Shown: positions 20,641 through 31,932, counted from the first letter of the stretch. The stretch is 64,000 nt of DNA from Gracilaria gracilis (GCA_030374805.1 JARGSG010000183.1:682001-746000); one strand, 5' to 3'. Translations and numbers: made by a program. The notes: generated by a model not told the origin, from the letters alone.

Positions 20641-22802
20641 GCTAACCTTTCGTTCATGCGTATAGAGTACCGGAAAAACTTTCTACCACTGGAGTTTCTC
20701 CCTTATATTGGATCTGAAGCAGGATCTGAAATGAAAAAGTCGTACTATTTGGGGTACATGGTGAACAAACTGCTTCATGCAGCACTCTGTAGACAGCGCG
20801 AAGATGACGGTGATCATTACGGTGACAAAATGTTGGATCTGGCGGGACCACTACTGCCTACTTTATTCAGACAGCCTTTGGACGTTAGAGCAAGCGCGAA
20901 GAGAATTATAAATGCAGGAGAGGATGTGGATCTTAATTCTATGGTTAAGTCCTTCATTATTACGAATAGGCTTGAATACGCTCTCTGTACCGGCAATTGG
21001 AACTCAGCAGGCGGTGCTCCGACAAAGAATAGGGTTTCCCAAGTGCTCAACCGCCTGACACTTGCATCCTCCCTGTCTCATCTTCGAAGAATGAATTCGC
21101 CCATTGATAGAGAAGGAGAGCTGGCAAAGCCTCGGCAGCTTCACAATACTCACTGGGGCATGATATGTACAGCCGAAATTCCTGGAGGGCAGGTATGCGG
21201 GCTAGTTAAGAACCTGGCTTTAATGGCCTACATTTCTGTAGGGTCGCAAGCTGCACCGGTACAAATCTTTCTCGAGGGGTGAAGCACACACCAGCTTATG
21301 GAGATTGCTCCCGGTCAAGTTGCTAAAGCGACGAAGGTGTTCGTCAACGGAGCATGGGTGGGTATCCATAACAAAGCGGAAGGTATGGATGATACGTTGC
21401 GAAGCTTAAGACGGAAAGGAGACATAAACTTCGAAGTTTCTATTGTAATGGATCATCAACGGCGAGAACTACGGATTTATACCGATGCAGGTCGTATAAG
21501 CCGGCCTTTGTTTGTCGTTGAACAGAACTAAAAACAAGATGAGCATGGGTGGCGCAAATCGCAGCTCAAAATTCGCAAGCGGCATGTACGTACCATTGCT
21601 AGTGCAGAAGATGAGGACAGTCGAGAGTTCGACCCAGATATCCGCGCATTTCATAGCTTACTAGTTCTGGGGCTCATTGAATATGTAGATTGTGAGGAGG
21701 ATGAAACAATCATGATTGCCATGTTAATGAGTGACTTGGAAAAGAGAAGCCATTCAGCACAGTACACACATTGTGAGATCCATCCGGCAATGATTCTTGG
21801 GCGTTTGTGGGTCAATCATCCCATTTCCAAACCACAATCAAACTTCTCGTAATACGTACAAATCGGCAATGGGAAAGCAAGCAATGGGTGTTTACATAAC
21901 GAACTTCAGTCTCAGAATGGATACACAGTCTCACGTATTGTACTTTCCGCAGAAGCCACTAGTGTGTACGCGTGCGATGCATCATTTGAAATTTCGGGCC
22001 TTGCCTTCAGGTATCAACGCAGTTGTCGCCATCGCTTGTTACTCTGGTTACAACCAGGAAGATTCTGTCATTATGTCTCAGTCTGGAATTGATCCTGGAC
22101 AGTTTCGATCCGTCTACTTCAGAAGTTTCCATTACAAAGAAAAGAGATATCTTGCAGGCCTTCAAGAAAAATTGGAAGTGCCCAATATGCACGATTGTTT
22201 GGGGGTTAAACCTGGGGCATGTGACAAACTTGATGCGGATGACCTGGTATGTGAAGGAACTCCCATTGCGGGAAATGGTATTCTTGTTGGCAAAGTTACT
22301 CCTTTAGCTGAAGTTCCTGGAATGCAGCCGGGTATGCAGAGCATCTGCGGGTGCAAAGACGAAGAAGGATCTGTCCCAGGGCGCAAAATCAACCTAGAAC
22401 GATGTGGTAAACCAAGTGCTACTGGCAATGAACGAGGAGGGTGCCAGATTTGTTTCCGAAAGGCTTCGTTCGGTAGAAAAACCTCAGATTGGATACAAGT
22501 TCTCATCAAGACATGGTCAGAAGGGAACAATCGGCATTACGTACAGGCAAGAAGATATGCCTTTCACTTCAGAAGGTACTATCCCAGATATCAGTGTCAA
22601 TTTACACACCATTCCATCTTGATTGACCATTTAGCAACTAATTGAATGCTTGCTGGGTAAATTTTCTGCTACTCCGCTCACTAATGATACAGTTGCAGAT
22701 ATTGGAAAGATTCTATTACAAGCTGGTTACCAACCACATGGGTGGGAGCTGATGCACAATGAACATACTGGAAGTCCGCTAGAAGCGCACATATTCCTGG
22801 GT
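20641..22802 (+). pseudogene. RPB2: RNA polymerase II second-largest subunit, decayed copy (part 1)
   Basis: The translation matches the RPB2 family from roughly residue 330 of a typical 1,200-residue protein onward. Landmarks are the lobe-to-fork region (GYMVNKLLHAAL, VSQVLNRLT), LAKPRQLHNTHWGM, the external domain ([32 protein letters not shown]), the hybrid-binding core (SAMGKQAMGV, CYSGYNQEDS) and [12 protein letters not shown]. Defects: TGA at 21280-21282 where a conserved Trp is expected, TAA at 21529-21531, a frameshift near 21800 and another near 22400, plus several altered invariant residues. No introns are apparent, so it may be a retrocopy or come from an intron-poor parent. The N-terminal third is missing. 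It ends abruptly after the IFLG motif at about 22802, where unrelated DNA begins. Confidence 0.88.
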
Positions 22803-23260
22803 CACAGCAAATCATTGAGTTGTTGACGTACGCAAATGTACTGGTGGGCAATCATGTATTCACTTCAAGTGCGGGAGGGAAAAACGCAGCTGCTATTCGC
22901 GGCGCCTTGCGAGCGGAAAACCCCGAATTTCTGACTGCTGTTCTGCCACAGAGCCTGTACAAGCAGCCCAAGGAAACACAGGAGCAGGTATGCAACTTCC
23001 TTTCAAGGCCTTCTTCGCGATGCATCAAAGCTTATCGAATACACACGTGCTGCTGCAAGTGATGCACTTTCTGTTCGACTAACACGCCACAACACTTTGC
23101 TTCCCTTCCATTCTAGCTTTTGAAAGTACAAAACCTCATCGAAATGAAGAAGAATGATCTTTTACCTTTGGAAGTTGCGTCGCAATTATGTAACTCCGAT
23201 AATTTGTCGAGATGCACCCACTTCATTGCATTTGCATTTCATGACTCTGACGTCGTGTAA
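22803..23260 (+). pseudogene. Fragment resembling plant proteins named 'DNA recombination-mediator protein A'
   Basis: Lies in about 1.5 kb that interrupts the RPB2 pseudogene. The open segment 22820-23062 reads LVGNHVFTSSAGGKNAAAIRGAL and VLPQSLYKQPKETQEQV. After frameshifts there follow SKLIEYTRA and, near 23125-23255, a segment with LCNSDNLSRCTHFIAFAFHDS. From memory this order resembles plant plastid-targeted proteins annotated as DNA recombination-mediator protein A, a DprA/LOG-like Rossmann fold. That identification is tentative. Frames break several times, so it is non-functional. The piece seems to have been inserted into, or exchanged with, about 90 codons of RPB2. Confidence 0.42.
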
Positions 23261-24335
23261 GTTACTGCCCTCTACGTTAGCCGGTATCGCAAGCACTTCA
23301 AGCAGCCCCGCTAACATGATACGATGCGTTGAACTGCGTGACTTCACGTTCATATCGACACTATCCAATTGCATCTTTTTCCGTCTTGCGAAACCTGGAA
23401 GCCGTGCGTCACGCAAAAGAATTGTGAATTGTTGTAACAGTACTGTACGTGGATTAAACTACACTGGCGAATAGCCTATTCACTTAACAAGAAACAAGAC
23501 GAGTGCTTGGATTCGCCAAGTCAAAAAGACTGTCATGGCTGAATTGCTCATTCACGTTCTCGTCGCAAGCGGTGGAGAACTCGTGGAGACTCCGAGTCAA
23601 TTGCATGGTACAGCGTGCAGCGGGCTTGACTTCTGCAGTTCTTGAATGAAAACATCAAGAGCTTATTTGCGGGCGCCGTGGGAAGCACAAGGCTTCGCAG
23701 GATTTCCTTGAGAAACGTTTACCGATAACGCAAACCTCCAGCGCTGTTGTCTGCTTGACTATCTCAGGAAGGGGTGAGATTTTTAACTCAGACACACATG
23801 TCTTGGCGCAGTTGCTAGGATCTCAATTGATTCATATGTTCGCAATGGCTGCGGATCTTGCGCTGTTTTCTATCTTTATATGGGTGGACTGGCATTACGA
23901 ACATCCACAGGAAGAATCAGCGTAGTTGCACGACAGTGAGCAAAGCAGTTGCGACGATCGGGGCCTGCTTCATAACTTTGCTCTTTGCTGGTGGTATCAT
24001 TCAGGTCTATGTAAGCGTCGAGGTTCAGAGAGGCGGTTTTCTACTGGGCTAAAAGTTTAACATGTACAATCTATTGCCTTTACGTTACCATTTCCACGCG
24101 CCTCCCTCGTCTACCTTCGTCACACGGCATCACTTCACCTCTCTCCCGCAAAGGCGCTGGTGGCCGCTCGCTTCTTCCGGAAGGCCGTCCAAAAATCTTT
24201 CCATTACGACTTGCTGTTATGGCAGATCCACCCCTCCACCCCCTCCTCCAGGCCGGGAGGACGAATTCGAGGATGCCAATGGCGACGAATTAGAGGCGAG
24301 TGATTCGAAATTATTTAACATGTTGATCCGACAGG
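23261..24335. other. Rest of the sequence interrupting the RPB2 pseudogene
   Basis: Contains short open pieces on the + strand (for example LLIHVLVASGGELVETPSQ near 23540 and a Pro-run at 24230-24250). None extends far or matches a family I know. The edges of this interruption carry no obvious terminal repeats or target duplication. Confidence 0.4.
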
Positions 24336-24605
24336 GCAAACTTTGTTCGGGAGCGTCTCATGGACATGAGCGACAAGTACAGAGTTCATATGTGTGACAT
24401 ATGTGGTCTCATTGCAATTGCAGATCTGCGAAAGAATACTTTCCACTGCCGAAATTGCAATAACAGCACAGCTATTAGCCAATTGTTTATCTTTTACGAA
24501 TGCAAACTGCTCCTCAAGGAGTTGATGGCAATGTCGATGGCTCCTCGGCTCATGTTCAAAAAGGAAAGGCCACCGAAGAAGAAACGGAAGGCGGCACCCT
24601 ATTAA
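24336..24605 (+). pseudogene. RPB2: RPB2 decayed copy (part 2, C terminus)
   Basis: In the frame starting at 24360 the translation shows the RPB2 clamp end: [13 protein letters not shown], a zinc-binding set CDICGL ... CRNCNN, then [14 protein letters not shown]. This corresponds to the last about 80 residues of RPB2 and ends in a basic tail and TAA. About 90 residues between the IFLG motif of part 1 and this segment are absent. Confidence 0.85.
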
Positions 24606-24937
24606 GCAGTCTTCACTTATTCAATCGTTCAAGTCGAAGGCTAACGAAGCTCTCAATAACTTAACGGTATTAGGTTCTGAGAGGGCGGATTGTTGTGGTC
24701 GGAGCATGGTGAAACAGGAGAAGCGAAAGAAGTTGAAATAATTTTTGCGCTGCTGTCGACGAGTTCACAGAAAGTTGTACGTAGATCATATTTATCAAAG
24801 GGTGAACATTCGAATACTTCGTATCACATGGTACTTGAACGTGAGTGTGTTAAGGAGTGCTGTCCGAGACGATTAATGCTGGTTTAAAGAAGGTGATTGA
24901 AGTACATATGGAGACAGAAACTATGGGGCAGGACGTC
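24606..24937. other. No supported gene; target site of the large element
   Basis: One short open frame (24690-24887) looks like chance. GTC at 24935-24937 is the left copy of the 3-bp target duplication of the element that starts at 24938. Confidence 0.5.
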
Positions 24938-24959
24938 GGTGTTCTCGGAATGCTAGTTT
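24938..24959 (+). repeat. Left terminal inverted repeat of the 18.8-kb element
   Basis: Pairs with 43749-43770 in inverted orientation at 21 of 22 positions; the only difference is C versus A at the seventh base. Preceded by GTC. Confidence 0.85.
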
Positions 24960-25024
24960 AGTATGCTAGATCACTAGTTGTGAAAATAAAAGTCCGAAAC
25001 AACTAGGATTTTTTTGCAGTTTGC

Positions 25025-25114
25025 GCTAGTTGGCAAGGCAAAATTTTTTTTTTGTAAATAACGTTTCCGTTCAGTGCAGTTTAAACTTCCCCTACTAGAG
25101 TTGAAGGCTAGTTT
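25025..25114 (+). repeat. Left subterminal repeats
   Basis: GCTAGTTG at 25025-25032 and GCTAGTTT at 25107-25114 repeat the inner end of the terminal repeat. Such subterminal arrays bind transposase in CACTA elements; the role here is inferred. Confidence 0.6.
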
Positions 25115-25278
25115 GCAGTTCTTCTGCCACCACTTGTAAATTTACATTCACCACACTCGTCAAAAACACTCTAAAAAATTACGAACCCACCACCAGCGCT
25201 CCATTATTCCAACCCTGCATTCGGATCCTGAGTCTCAGTTTCCCTAAACGTCAAGTTGAAGAACTCCAACGGAACACT

Positions 25279-26159
25279 CTATCCATTCCCGTACACCCTC
25301 CTAGCCCCAAACCGGCTTCCAACCCCTCCCAGCCTCTTCTCCTCCTGCTCCTCCAGTATGCGCTCCGCCGTTCGAACAGCCGCCGCCGCACTACCAAACC
25401 CAACTAGTGGCGCTCCACCCGGCAGCTGCCGCGGCACACACACCTCCCCATCCTCGTCCACCATCACCCCACCCTTTCGCCTCTTCCTCAGCCGACTTCC
25501 CCCAAACTCCCCTCCATCCCCTTCTCTGCTCCTCCCTCTCACACCCCCACCACGGGAGCCAGGCGTCACCGGTGACCCTTTCTCTCTTCCCGCCTCCCTC
25601 CCAACGCCTCCTTCCCTCACCAGTTCGTTCACCTCCAACAACAATTGGCACGCCTTCTCCACTTGTCCCACTTGTGCCTCCAACACCTCCTCACGTCCCC
25701 TCAGCCCCATATTCTCCCTTCTCAGCGTCACCAGCTCCCTCCCGACGCACTCTGCCATCCCACTCACATGCCTTCCAGTCCCCATTCCAGCCAACTTCAT
25801 CCTTTTCCGAATCGTCGAAATCAAATCCATTGGCACCCAATCTCCGACACACTCAGCACCACCCCTCCCATCTCACCAACCATCTCAGAAATCCAGTCGT
25901 CCAAATGCTCTTTCAGATCCCCTCCAAGCCTCCTCAACCATTCCTCCATCACCGCCGCAAACTTCCTCTCCGGTCCCCCATCCCCTCCACCCCCTCCACC
26001 CCCATCACCCCCACCTCCCTCTCCATCCCCACTTCCCTCCTTCTCCCCCATGCAAACCTTGTCCCCACCCTCCTCCTTCCTTCCCGGTGGCATCTCTGGT
26101 ACCTCCGTCCGATGAAGCAGAGCAACTAGCTCCTCTTCCTCGACGTACCCATTCGACAT
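25279..26159 (-). pseudogene. Coiled-coil protein of unknown function, frameshifted
   Basis: Two overlapping minus-strand frames make one coding region. The first can start at ATG 26159 (MSNGYVEEEEL; an upstream ATG at 26423 is also in frame) and ends at 25821. The second is open from 25836 to 25279. A shift of frame in the 16-base overlap joins them. The first part has a Gly/Asp-rich low-complexity run followed by a helical segment. The second has a leucine-rich heptad region (ELVTLRREN ... LEAQVGQVEKACQLLLEVNEL) likely to form a coiled coil, and a basic patch (RLRKRRKGG). The opposite strand is also open but gives only Pro/Ser runs. No family recognised. It is the leftmost gene of the 18.8-kb element. 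Confidence 0.45.
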
Positions 26160-26725
26160 CCCAGAAATAAACGGCGGTTCACGATAACGAAGATGGATAA
26201 GAACAAGCGAGATGAACGTAACAGTTGCAGCACTCCCCCCCACTCCACACACCCGCGGCACTTTCGGCCGTACACCCACTTGCGCGGCACAACCCTTTGT
26301 ATCCCATTTACATCCACTCCTATTTCCCGCCATTCCACACAATTTCCATTTTTTTCCTAGAAATCTCCACATTTTCCCAACCTCGGTCCAAACCATATCC
26401 CAATGAAACCCATGATGCACCACCTCTCAAGTATCAACGGTACCATAAACTCTTACTTTCTATGCTTTATTTCACTGCATACCTTCTCATAAACACACTC
26501 TTCGACCCTACCTTCTCTGCAGCCCTGCTGCCCATTTCTTTCCATAACCGAATCATACAAATCCCCGTATCCCCTGGAACACTTTTTTACATGACCAAAA
26601 CAACAGTCCAGTTGTGTACTTAAATCTTTTCCCACTCCTTAGAATGTAGACCACTTTCCTTTCACAGCTACCAGCACCCGACACCTTCCAACAGCCCACA
26701 TCTTCAATCAAACAAACTCATCGCA

Positions 26726-27556
26726 ATGAGCTCCCATTCATCCTCTCTCCGTTCTACAAGCATCCCAGCTGTTTTTTTAGGGAGAGGCCGTATTGGCATC
26801 ATGCTTTACAACAATGGTTCCCCTCAGGACACCTTTCTCTCCATCGAAGACTTCGTTTCCGCAGAGTGCCTTCCCCAAGGTCCAATCTTCTTCTGTGGCA
26901 GGAACGACCTTCTCGAAAAAGTAATTCTATCTTGTCCAGCACAACGAGCAGAAGACTTGGTGTTCATCCAGAATGGTCACATTCTTCCCATCCTTTCCCA
27001 ACACGGAATTGAGCACTGCACACGAGCCGCTCTTTACATCGCCGTTCCCACTGTCGGCGCCTCCCCACAGGATGGTGTCACGCCTCTCTTTCCCAATGAT
27101 CTAACCACAGCCACCGGAAAGTAGGCTCTGGCAATAGCTGAACGCCTCTGGACCGCAGGTCTCATTTGCAGTATCGTTGACGAAAACACCTTTTCCAAGT
27201 CTTACTACCAAAAGCTCGTTTGGATCTCTTCCTTCGATCTCGTCGGTTCTTCATTTGGATTCGTTACCATGTATGAAGTGGCTACCAAGTACAAAACTAT
27301 TGTCTCAACTATAATGAAGGAGCTTCTAAGCATAGTCACCTTCAACACAGGTCTCTCCTTCAATATCCCTTCTACAGAGGAATCACTTCTGGAATACGGC
27401 ACCACCCTTACTTCCTTCCCAGCTTCTTTCTCGGAGTATGAATCTAGAAATGCTTCCTTCTATCTCACCTCCGCAGATGAAAACCTAGCCGGAAGGCAGG
27501 ACCCTGCCCCTTTCCACACCAACTATATCAATGTTCTTAGACATCACATTCTCTAG
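26726..27556 (+). pseudogene. Ketopantoate reductase-like (ApbA/PanE-type) oxidoreductase, one in-frame stop
   Basis: ATG at 26726 opens a frame of 276 codons interrupted only by TAG at 27122-27124. The N terminus reads PAVFLGRGRIG, a GxGxxG-like nucleotide-binding turn. IFFCGRNDLLEKV and the segment DLVFIQNGHILPIL follow, resembling the first half of the NADPH-binding fold of ketopantoate reductases. The C-terminal half (YYQKLVWISSFDLVG ... YINVL) is helical, as in the substrate-binding domain of 6-phosphogluconate dehydrogenase-like enzymes. These enzymes reduce 2-oxo acids. No substrate can be assigned. It is convergent with the downstream minus-strand gene and is probably captured host cargo. 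One stop in otherwise clean sequence suggests recent inactivation or a sequencing error. Confidence 0.45.
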
Positions 27557-27719
27557 TAGTTAGAACAAATTGTAAACCTCGTACTCGTTGCAACTACACA
27601 CACAACTCGTTTTTGTTCTCCAATTCTTTTTAAGTTGCCGCTTAAAGAAATCAACTCTTCACTTTTTATGCCAAGTCTCTATCACAAACAAACACAACAG
27701 TATAAGTGCTACATTATAC

Positions 27720-29588
27720 CTACTCATCGTCGTCATCCATTATCATCTGTCCTTCCTTGTAATCCCCATCTGTATTCTCAGCAGAGCCACCTGACATCTT
27801 TTTATTTTCCTCTTTGTACTCGTCCTCTCCATCTTCTATATCTTCTATTCCACTCTCTTCCTCCAAACCTTCATCATCATCCAGCTGGTCGCTTGGGTCT
27901 TCTCTTAGCCCAAAGTCCTCATCTACGAACTTTGGCCGAAACGCTGGCTCCCTGTGCACCGTGCCAGGGAGCTTGTATCCGTCAGGTACAAAGTACATGT
28001 GATATCTAAAGCAATTCTCTTTCAACAACGCATCCATATACCCAGCTCCCGCATGAAACACATCCTCTCTCCCAATAAACACAAAGTAAGGCGGCACCCT
28101 GAACTTCTTCGCAACCATTGTACGTGATAACCTCCTCAAAATCTTGTCATCCGTCACCCACATATTGTGTGATCTCTCACAAACCCATATCATAAATGAA
28201 CTCCCACCAGAGGCCATCACGAAGAACCCTGAAATCTCTCCCTTATCTTTCTCCACATTCGTCAACCCTCTAAAACCAGTGTGCAACACCTGCCTTGGGC
28301 ATCCCTCCCCCGTACATAACACACGCCCTCCAGTCTGTGGCGCATACATCCTTTTCTTCGCCTTGCTGTTCTTACAAAGGCGAAGAGCCGATGCAATTTG
28401 CCCAAACCTCGCATCCAACGTTTTGTTAACAACGCCCGCTTTCTCACCATCATCGCATTCTTCTCATCCGATTCCATGCAATCAACAATCCCCTTCTTGG
28501 TCGTAATATATGGACCAATTCCCTGCATCCTTTCCCCAGCATCCTTTCTTTCCCCCGCGTTGATGATCGGATTCCATTTCGTTCGGTTCTCTTCAAACTT
28601 CAACTCTGGCTGCTCCTTGAAGTCCTTCTCAAAAAACTCCAGCAACCCTTCCGTCACATCTTCATCCGCCACCACGCTCCTCTTCTTCGCCTCCCCTGAC
28701 ATACCTTCGTCAGTTCCGAAATGTTCCAAAACACAGAAACCCCTTTTCCCCCAATTCCATTCTCTTCGTCGCAATGAACTCTCGGGCGAGGTCATCCCTC
28801 TCCATCGCCGCCATCCAAAGAGATTCTTCCTCCCCTCTCGGCTTTCCCTTCAACGGAAGCTTCACCCCAAAAACTGGTTCCTTCGTGCTACCGAGCTCCT
28901 TGTGCACATTCCGGGCTGCATGCCAGTACACCGCGTGATGAACCGCCCTCAAATCCGCCAACCACAAGCACTCTGCCCTGTGCTTCTCTTGCATATGAAT
29001 CATCTCCATCCACGGGTGCTGATGTTTCACTACATTCTTCCCTCCCGGCCACTCGCTCGGTAGCGCATTCACGAGACTCGTCCATGAAATATCCAATCCA
29101 TCAGCCCACTGACCTGCCTTATTCATGTTTTTCGGTGGTTTCTCGGGATTCTTATCTTCAAATCCACGCATCGTTCCTTCCTCCACCCCTTCTTCCACGT
29201 CCTGAACGAACCAAATACCGTTCTCACTGCCACCACTTTCATCCTCGCTCGACGACACCAAATTTATTTCCTGTTCTTTTAAGAACTTCTTCAATGCCGG
29301 CTTCGTCATATTCCTGAATAAAGTAACAACCTCCATTGGTATATCTCCAGAAGGGGCCTTCACTGTGCCCTTCTTCATCTTCTTCGGAGCAGGTTGGATT
29401 TCTACCTCATCCTCATCGTCAGTAAGATCAATTAACCTCCTCTTCTTCTTCTTCTTCTTCGTGCTCCCAGCCTTGCTACCCCAATCCTCTTTCATCCGGC
29501 CCGGAGCAATCTTTTTCCGTGTGCTCCGCCTCAACCCTGATGGCTCTGCTTCAGGGTCCTCCTTCTGTATGGAAGCTTCCAATAACAT
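27720..29588 (-). pseudogene. Large acidic protein of unknown function, two frameshifts
   Basis: The open frame begins with a GTG at 29645; the first ATG is at 29588 (MLLEASIQKED). The N-terminal part is charged, with a Lys-rich cluster (TKKKKKKRRLIDLTDDEDE) that could be a nuclear localisation signal followed by a SUMO-interaction-like motif. A frameshift near 28725 moves to the frame that ends at 28262, and a second near 28400 returns to the first frame, which runs to a very acidic C terminus (Asp/Glu runs) at 27720. The middle contains an EGLLEFFEK segment also present in the neighbouring 619-residue protein, hinting at a shared domain. No family recognised. It lies 100 bases downstream of that gene, same strand. 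Confidence 0.5.
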
Positions 29589-29687
29589 AGGAGTTTCTTC
29601 TGCCTCATTAAGTGCTGCGGTTGACGTACCATCACCTACACCCACGACTTAAACCACCTCCTCCACCTCCTTCACCTCCTCTGAAGT

Positions 29688-31547
29688 TTAAAGCGACACT
29701 TTGAAAACTTCTTGAAGTTTGTTACCCGCGGTCTTCACCCTTCTAGACACCATCCCGTCCCATAAACGCCTCGCACCGCCAAGTTCTATTTTTGCTGTCC
29801 GCATACGCAGATATTCCATCACAGACATATTCTTTCCTCCTAAGTTGAATACTGTATGCAATACTTCTTCAACGCTAATCTTCTTCTCCTTCCTAGTGAG
29901 ATTACATAGGTTGTACATACCTGTGGCACATTGAAAGATGTGCTTCCTCATGTCTTCAAAACGACCTGTTCTCGTAGAAGAAGACAACCTCAGTTCCACA
30001 TGCCATTGCAAGCAACGTACGACAAATCGAAACTGCCCATCGGTGAGACCCATCAGGAGGTCACTTGAGACATGTGTCAACGTCAGGGCTGGACCCTCCT
30101 CACACACCTTCTCAAAGAACTCCAAAAGCCCCTCACATTCCACAAACTTTAGAGCCAATGTCGCGTAACGAGTCAAGTGACGCGCGCTGTAGTCACCAAT
30201 AGCCTCACTTCTCTTCAAATCACCAGCTAACTGCTTCGAAGTAATGCTCTTCACATCCACATGTGACTCGTCCACGACGTTCTGCACAAAAGATACCGTG
30301 CTATAAATTTTGTCTGCAAACGACATCTTCAGCACATTCGAACTCATCTCGTTCAGAAGATTGCCGATTTCTAGTACCTCGTACATTGTGATGGCCTTTC
30401 CATCCTTCCTTCCCCACAGCACAACATCCAAAGAACGGACTATATCCACCCACTTCTCGCCTTCCCCATGCAAGTCTCGTAGCACAAGAACTGTGTGATA
30501 TCCGTCTATGAGGGTGATGAGCACAACAATTCTCCCATCAACAACGATTTCATTCACAGCATACTCCCCTAGAGATGACACAGCAATCGAACCTGCAGAC
30601 GGAAGCCACCCAAAGTTGCGACATTTCATCATCGTCGCCTCCTTGTGTCCCAGATTCACACTTCGTACTGTCGTCTTCGGGATTTCAATCATCTCGATAT
30701 CCATCGTCAACCTGCGTTGAACATAGTCGGCGACGGAAATCTTCTTGAGAGAGAGGGTGTTGTCTACCTCTTCCGACGGAACACTGTCTCCTTCATCGAA
30801 CAAATCCTCCTCCACGTCAGCAAGCGGAGCCTTACTTGTCTGGAAGACCTCCACAATATCGTCGTCGGAGTCCTCTATGATGCTGACGCTCGCCCCCACG
30901 AGCTTCTTCATCCCTTTAGAACACTTTCTTCGAGTTTTGGAAGCTTCCTCAGCAGGTTTCTCGACCTCCAGAGCAACCACTTTCTCAGGCTGAGATGTAG
31001 AAGACTTGCCAGCCCCGGACCCTGGAGTAGGACTTTGCGGAATCTCGATTCGGTCCATCATCGGCGTATCCGACGCATACAACCTAGCTGAGAACCACTC
31101 GCTCAGCGTACTTGGTGGGTCTTCAGAACCTTGAAAACGGTAAGGGTACTTCGCGCTTCCATGACTTATAATAATCTTCGTCCTCCAGATCACAACCAAG
31201 TCTTCTCCTTCCAGGGCAGTCGCGCTTAAAAGATGCCCATGGAGCGAACGGCAAAGAGCATTCCCTGCACCACCGGCGGACCCCACCCCTCTCACCTCAG
31301 TGGTTCCCACTTTCACCCTGCTGTTTTCTTTCCCAATCGTCACAAACAAATGCACCGCATCGCCGCCTTTCACTACCGGCGTAGCAGGGGGCGAAACCTT
31401 CTTCGCCATTGCTCGGGCTGGTGGCATACGCGGCGTAGTGCCTTTTGCCCTCCCTCTCCCTCGTGTTGGGGGCGGCAATTCTAACACCCCTGCACTTGGG
31501 TTCGCTCGTCTTGAATCCGGCCCCCTTTTATGCTTGCGAGGCGACAT
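29688..31547 (-). CDS. 619-residue protein with a tentative ParB-like segment
   Basis: Intact ORF from ATG at 31547, the longest undamaged frame of the 18.8-kb element. The N terminus is basic and Pro/Ser-rich (MSPRKHKRGPDSRR). A Ser/Asp motif (IIEDSDDDIVEVFQ, about residue 225) looks like a SUMO-interaction motif. Residues about 280-385 read IEIPKTTVRSVN, then SAGSIAVSSLGEY, then VLITLIDGYHTVLVL. The spacing of the I-P start, the G-x-I segment and the DG-x-H motif resembles ParB/Srx nuclease-like domains (family pattern DGxHR). The Arg after His is replaced by Thr, so this is only a suggestion. The C-terminal third is helical and shares EGLLEFFEK with the next gene. It is divergent from the methyltransferase-SET gene across a repeat-rich 2-kb gap. 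ParB domains often accompany DNA methyltransferases in phages and plasmids, which makes the neighbourhood notable. Confidence 0.55.
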   Translation of the reverse strand: MSPRKHKRGPDSRRANPSAGVLELPPPTRGRGRAKGTTPRMPPARAMAKKVSPPATPVVKGGDAVHLFVTIGKENSRVKVGTTEVRGVGSAGGAGNALCRSLHGHLLSATALEGEDLVVIWRTKIIISHGSAKYPYRFQGSEDPPSTLSEWFSARLYASDTPMMDRIEIPQSPTPGSGAGKSSTSQPEKVVALEVEKPAEEASKTRRKCSKGMKKLVGASVSIIEDSDDDIVEVFQTSKAPLADVEEDLFDEGDSVPSEEVDNTLSLKKISVADYVQRRLTMDIEMIEIPKTTVRSVNLGHKEATMMKCRNFGWLPSAGSIAVSSLGEYAVNEIVVDGRIVVLITLIDGYHTVLVLRDLHGEGEKWVDIVRSLDVVLWGRKDGKAITMYEVLEIGNLLNEMSSNVLKMSFADKIYSTVSFVQNVVDESHVDVKSITSKQLAGDLKRSEAIGDYSARHLTRYATLALKFVECEGLLEFFEKVCEEGPALTLTHVSSDLLMGLTDGQFRFVVRCLQWHVELRLSSSTRTGRFEDMRKHIFQCATGMYNLCNLTRKEKKISVEEVLHTVFNLGGKNMSVMEYLRMRTAKIELGGARRLWDGMVSRRVKTAGNKLQEVFKVSL

Positions 31548-31850
31548 CGCGGTTACACGCGGCTGATAGAATGGAAAAGGTTGTTTACGACCGTCAAGAA
31601 CGCTCGCGGGATCGGTTAGCTAGTTGTAACTCTCACTCCCGTTCCTTTCCGTCTAATTTATCACGGATGCGCATCCGCTCAGTATTAGTTTAAACTATAC
31701 ACTGTGCCTATTTAAAAATTTTATAGCGTATTCGCGGGACGCTTGCAAATCTACATGAAGCTACTAACGCTACTAATATCTATAGTACACTTGTACAACA
31801 ATGTTTGAGCAATATAAAAATAAATAAAATTTGTGGCGCACTAATTTCAC

Positions 31851-31932
31851 TTTGGGACAGCGTACCGGGGTGTCGTGACGCTTCATCGGTGCACCGATGA
31901 AGCGCCACGATACCCCGGTCCGCTGTCCCAAA
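31851..31932. repeat. Large palindrome P1
   Basis: An 82-bp palindrome with no spacer. The arms 31851-31891 and 31892-31932 pair at 38 of 41 positions, and the centre is CGGTGCACCG. It is followed by an A/T run (AAAAATTATTTTT). It is one of three related palindromes between the divergent genes. Confidence 0.9.

Noticed and set aside
25256-26170. Long plus-strand Pro/Ser ORFs (304 and 240 codons)
   Set aside because: They arise from C-rich composition opposite the coiled-coil frame and show only Pro/Ser runs.
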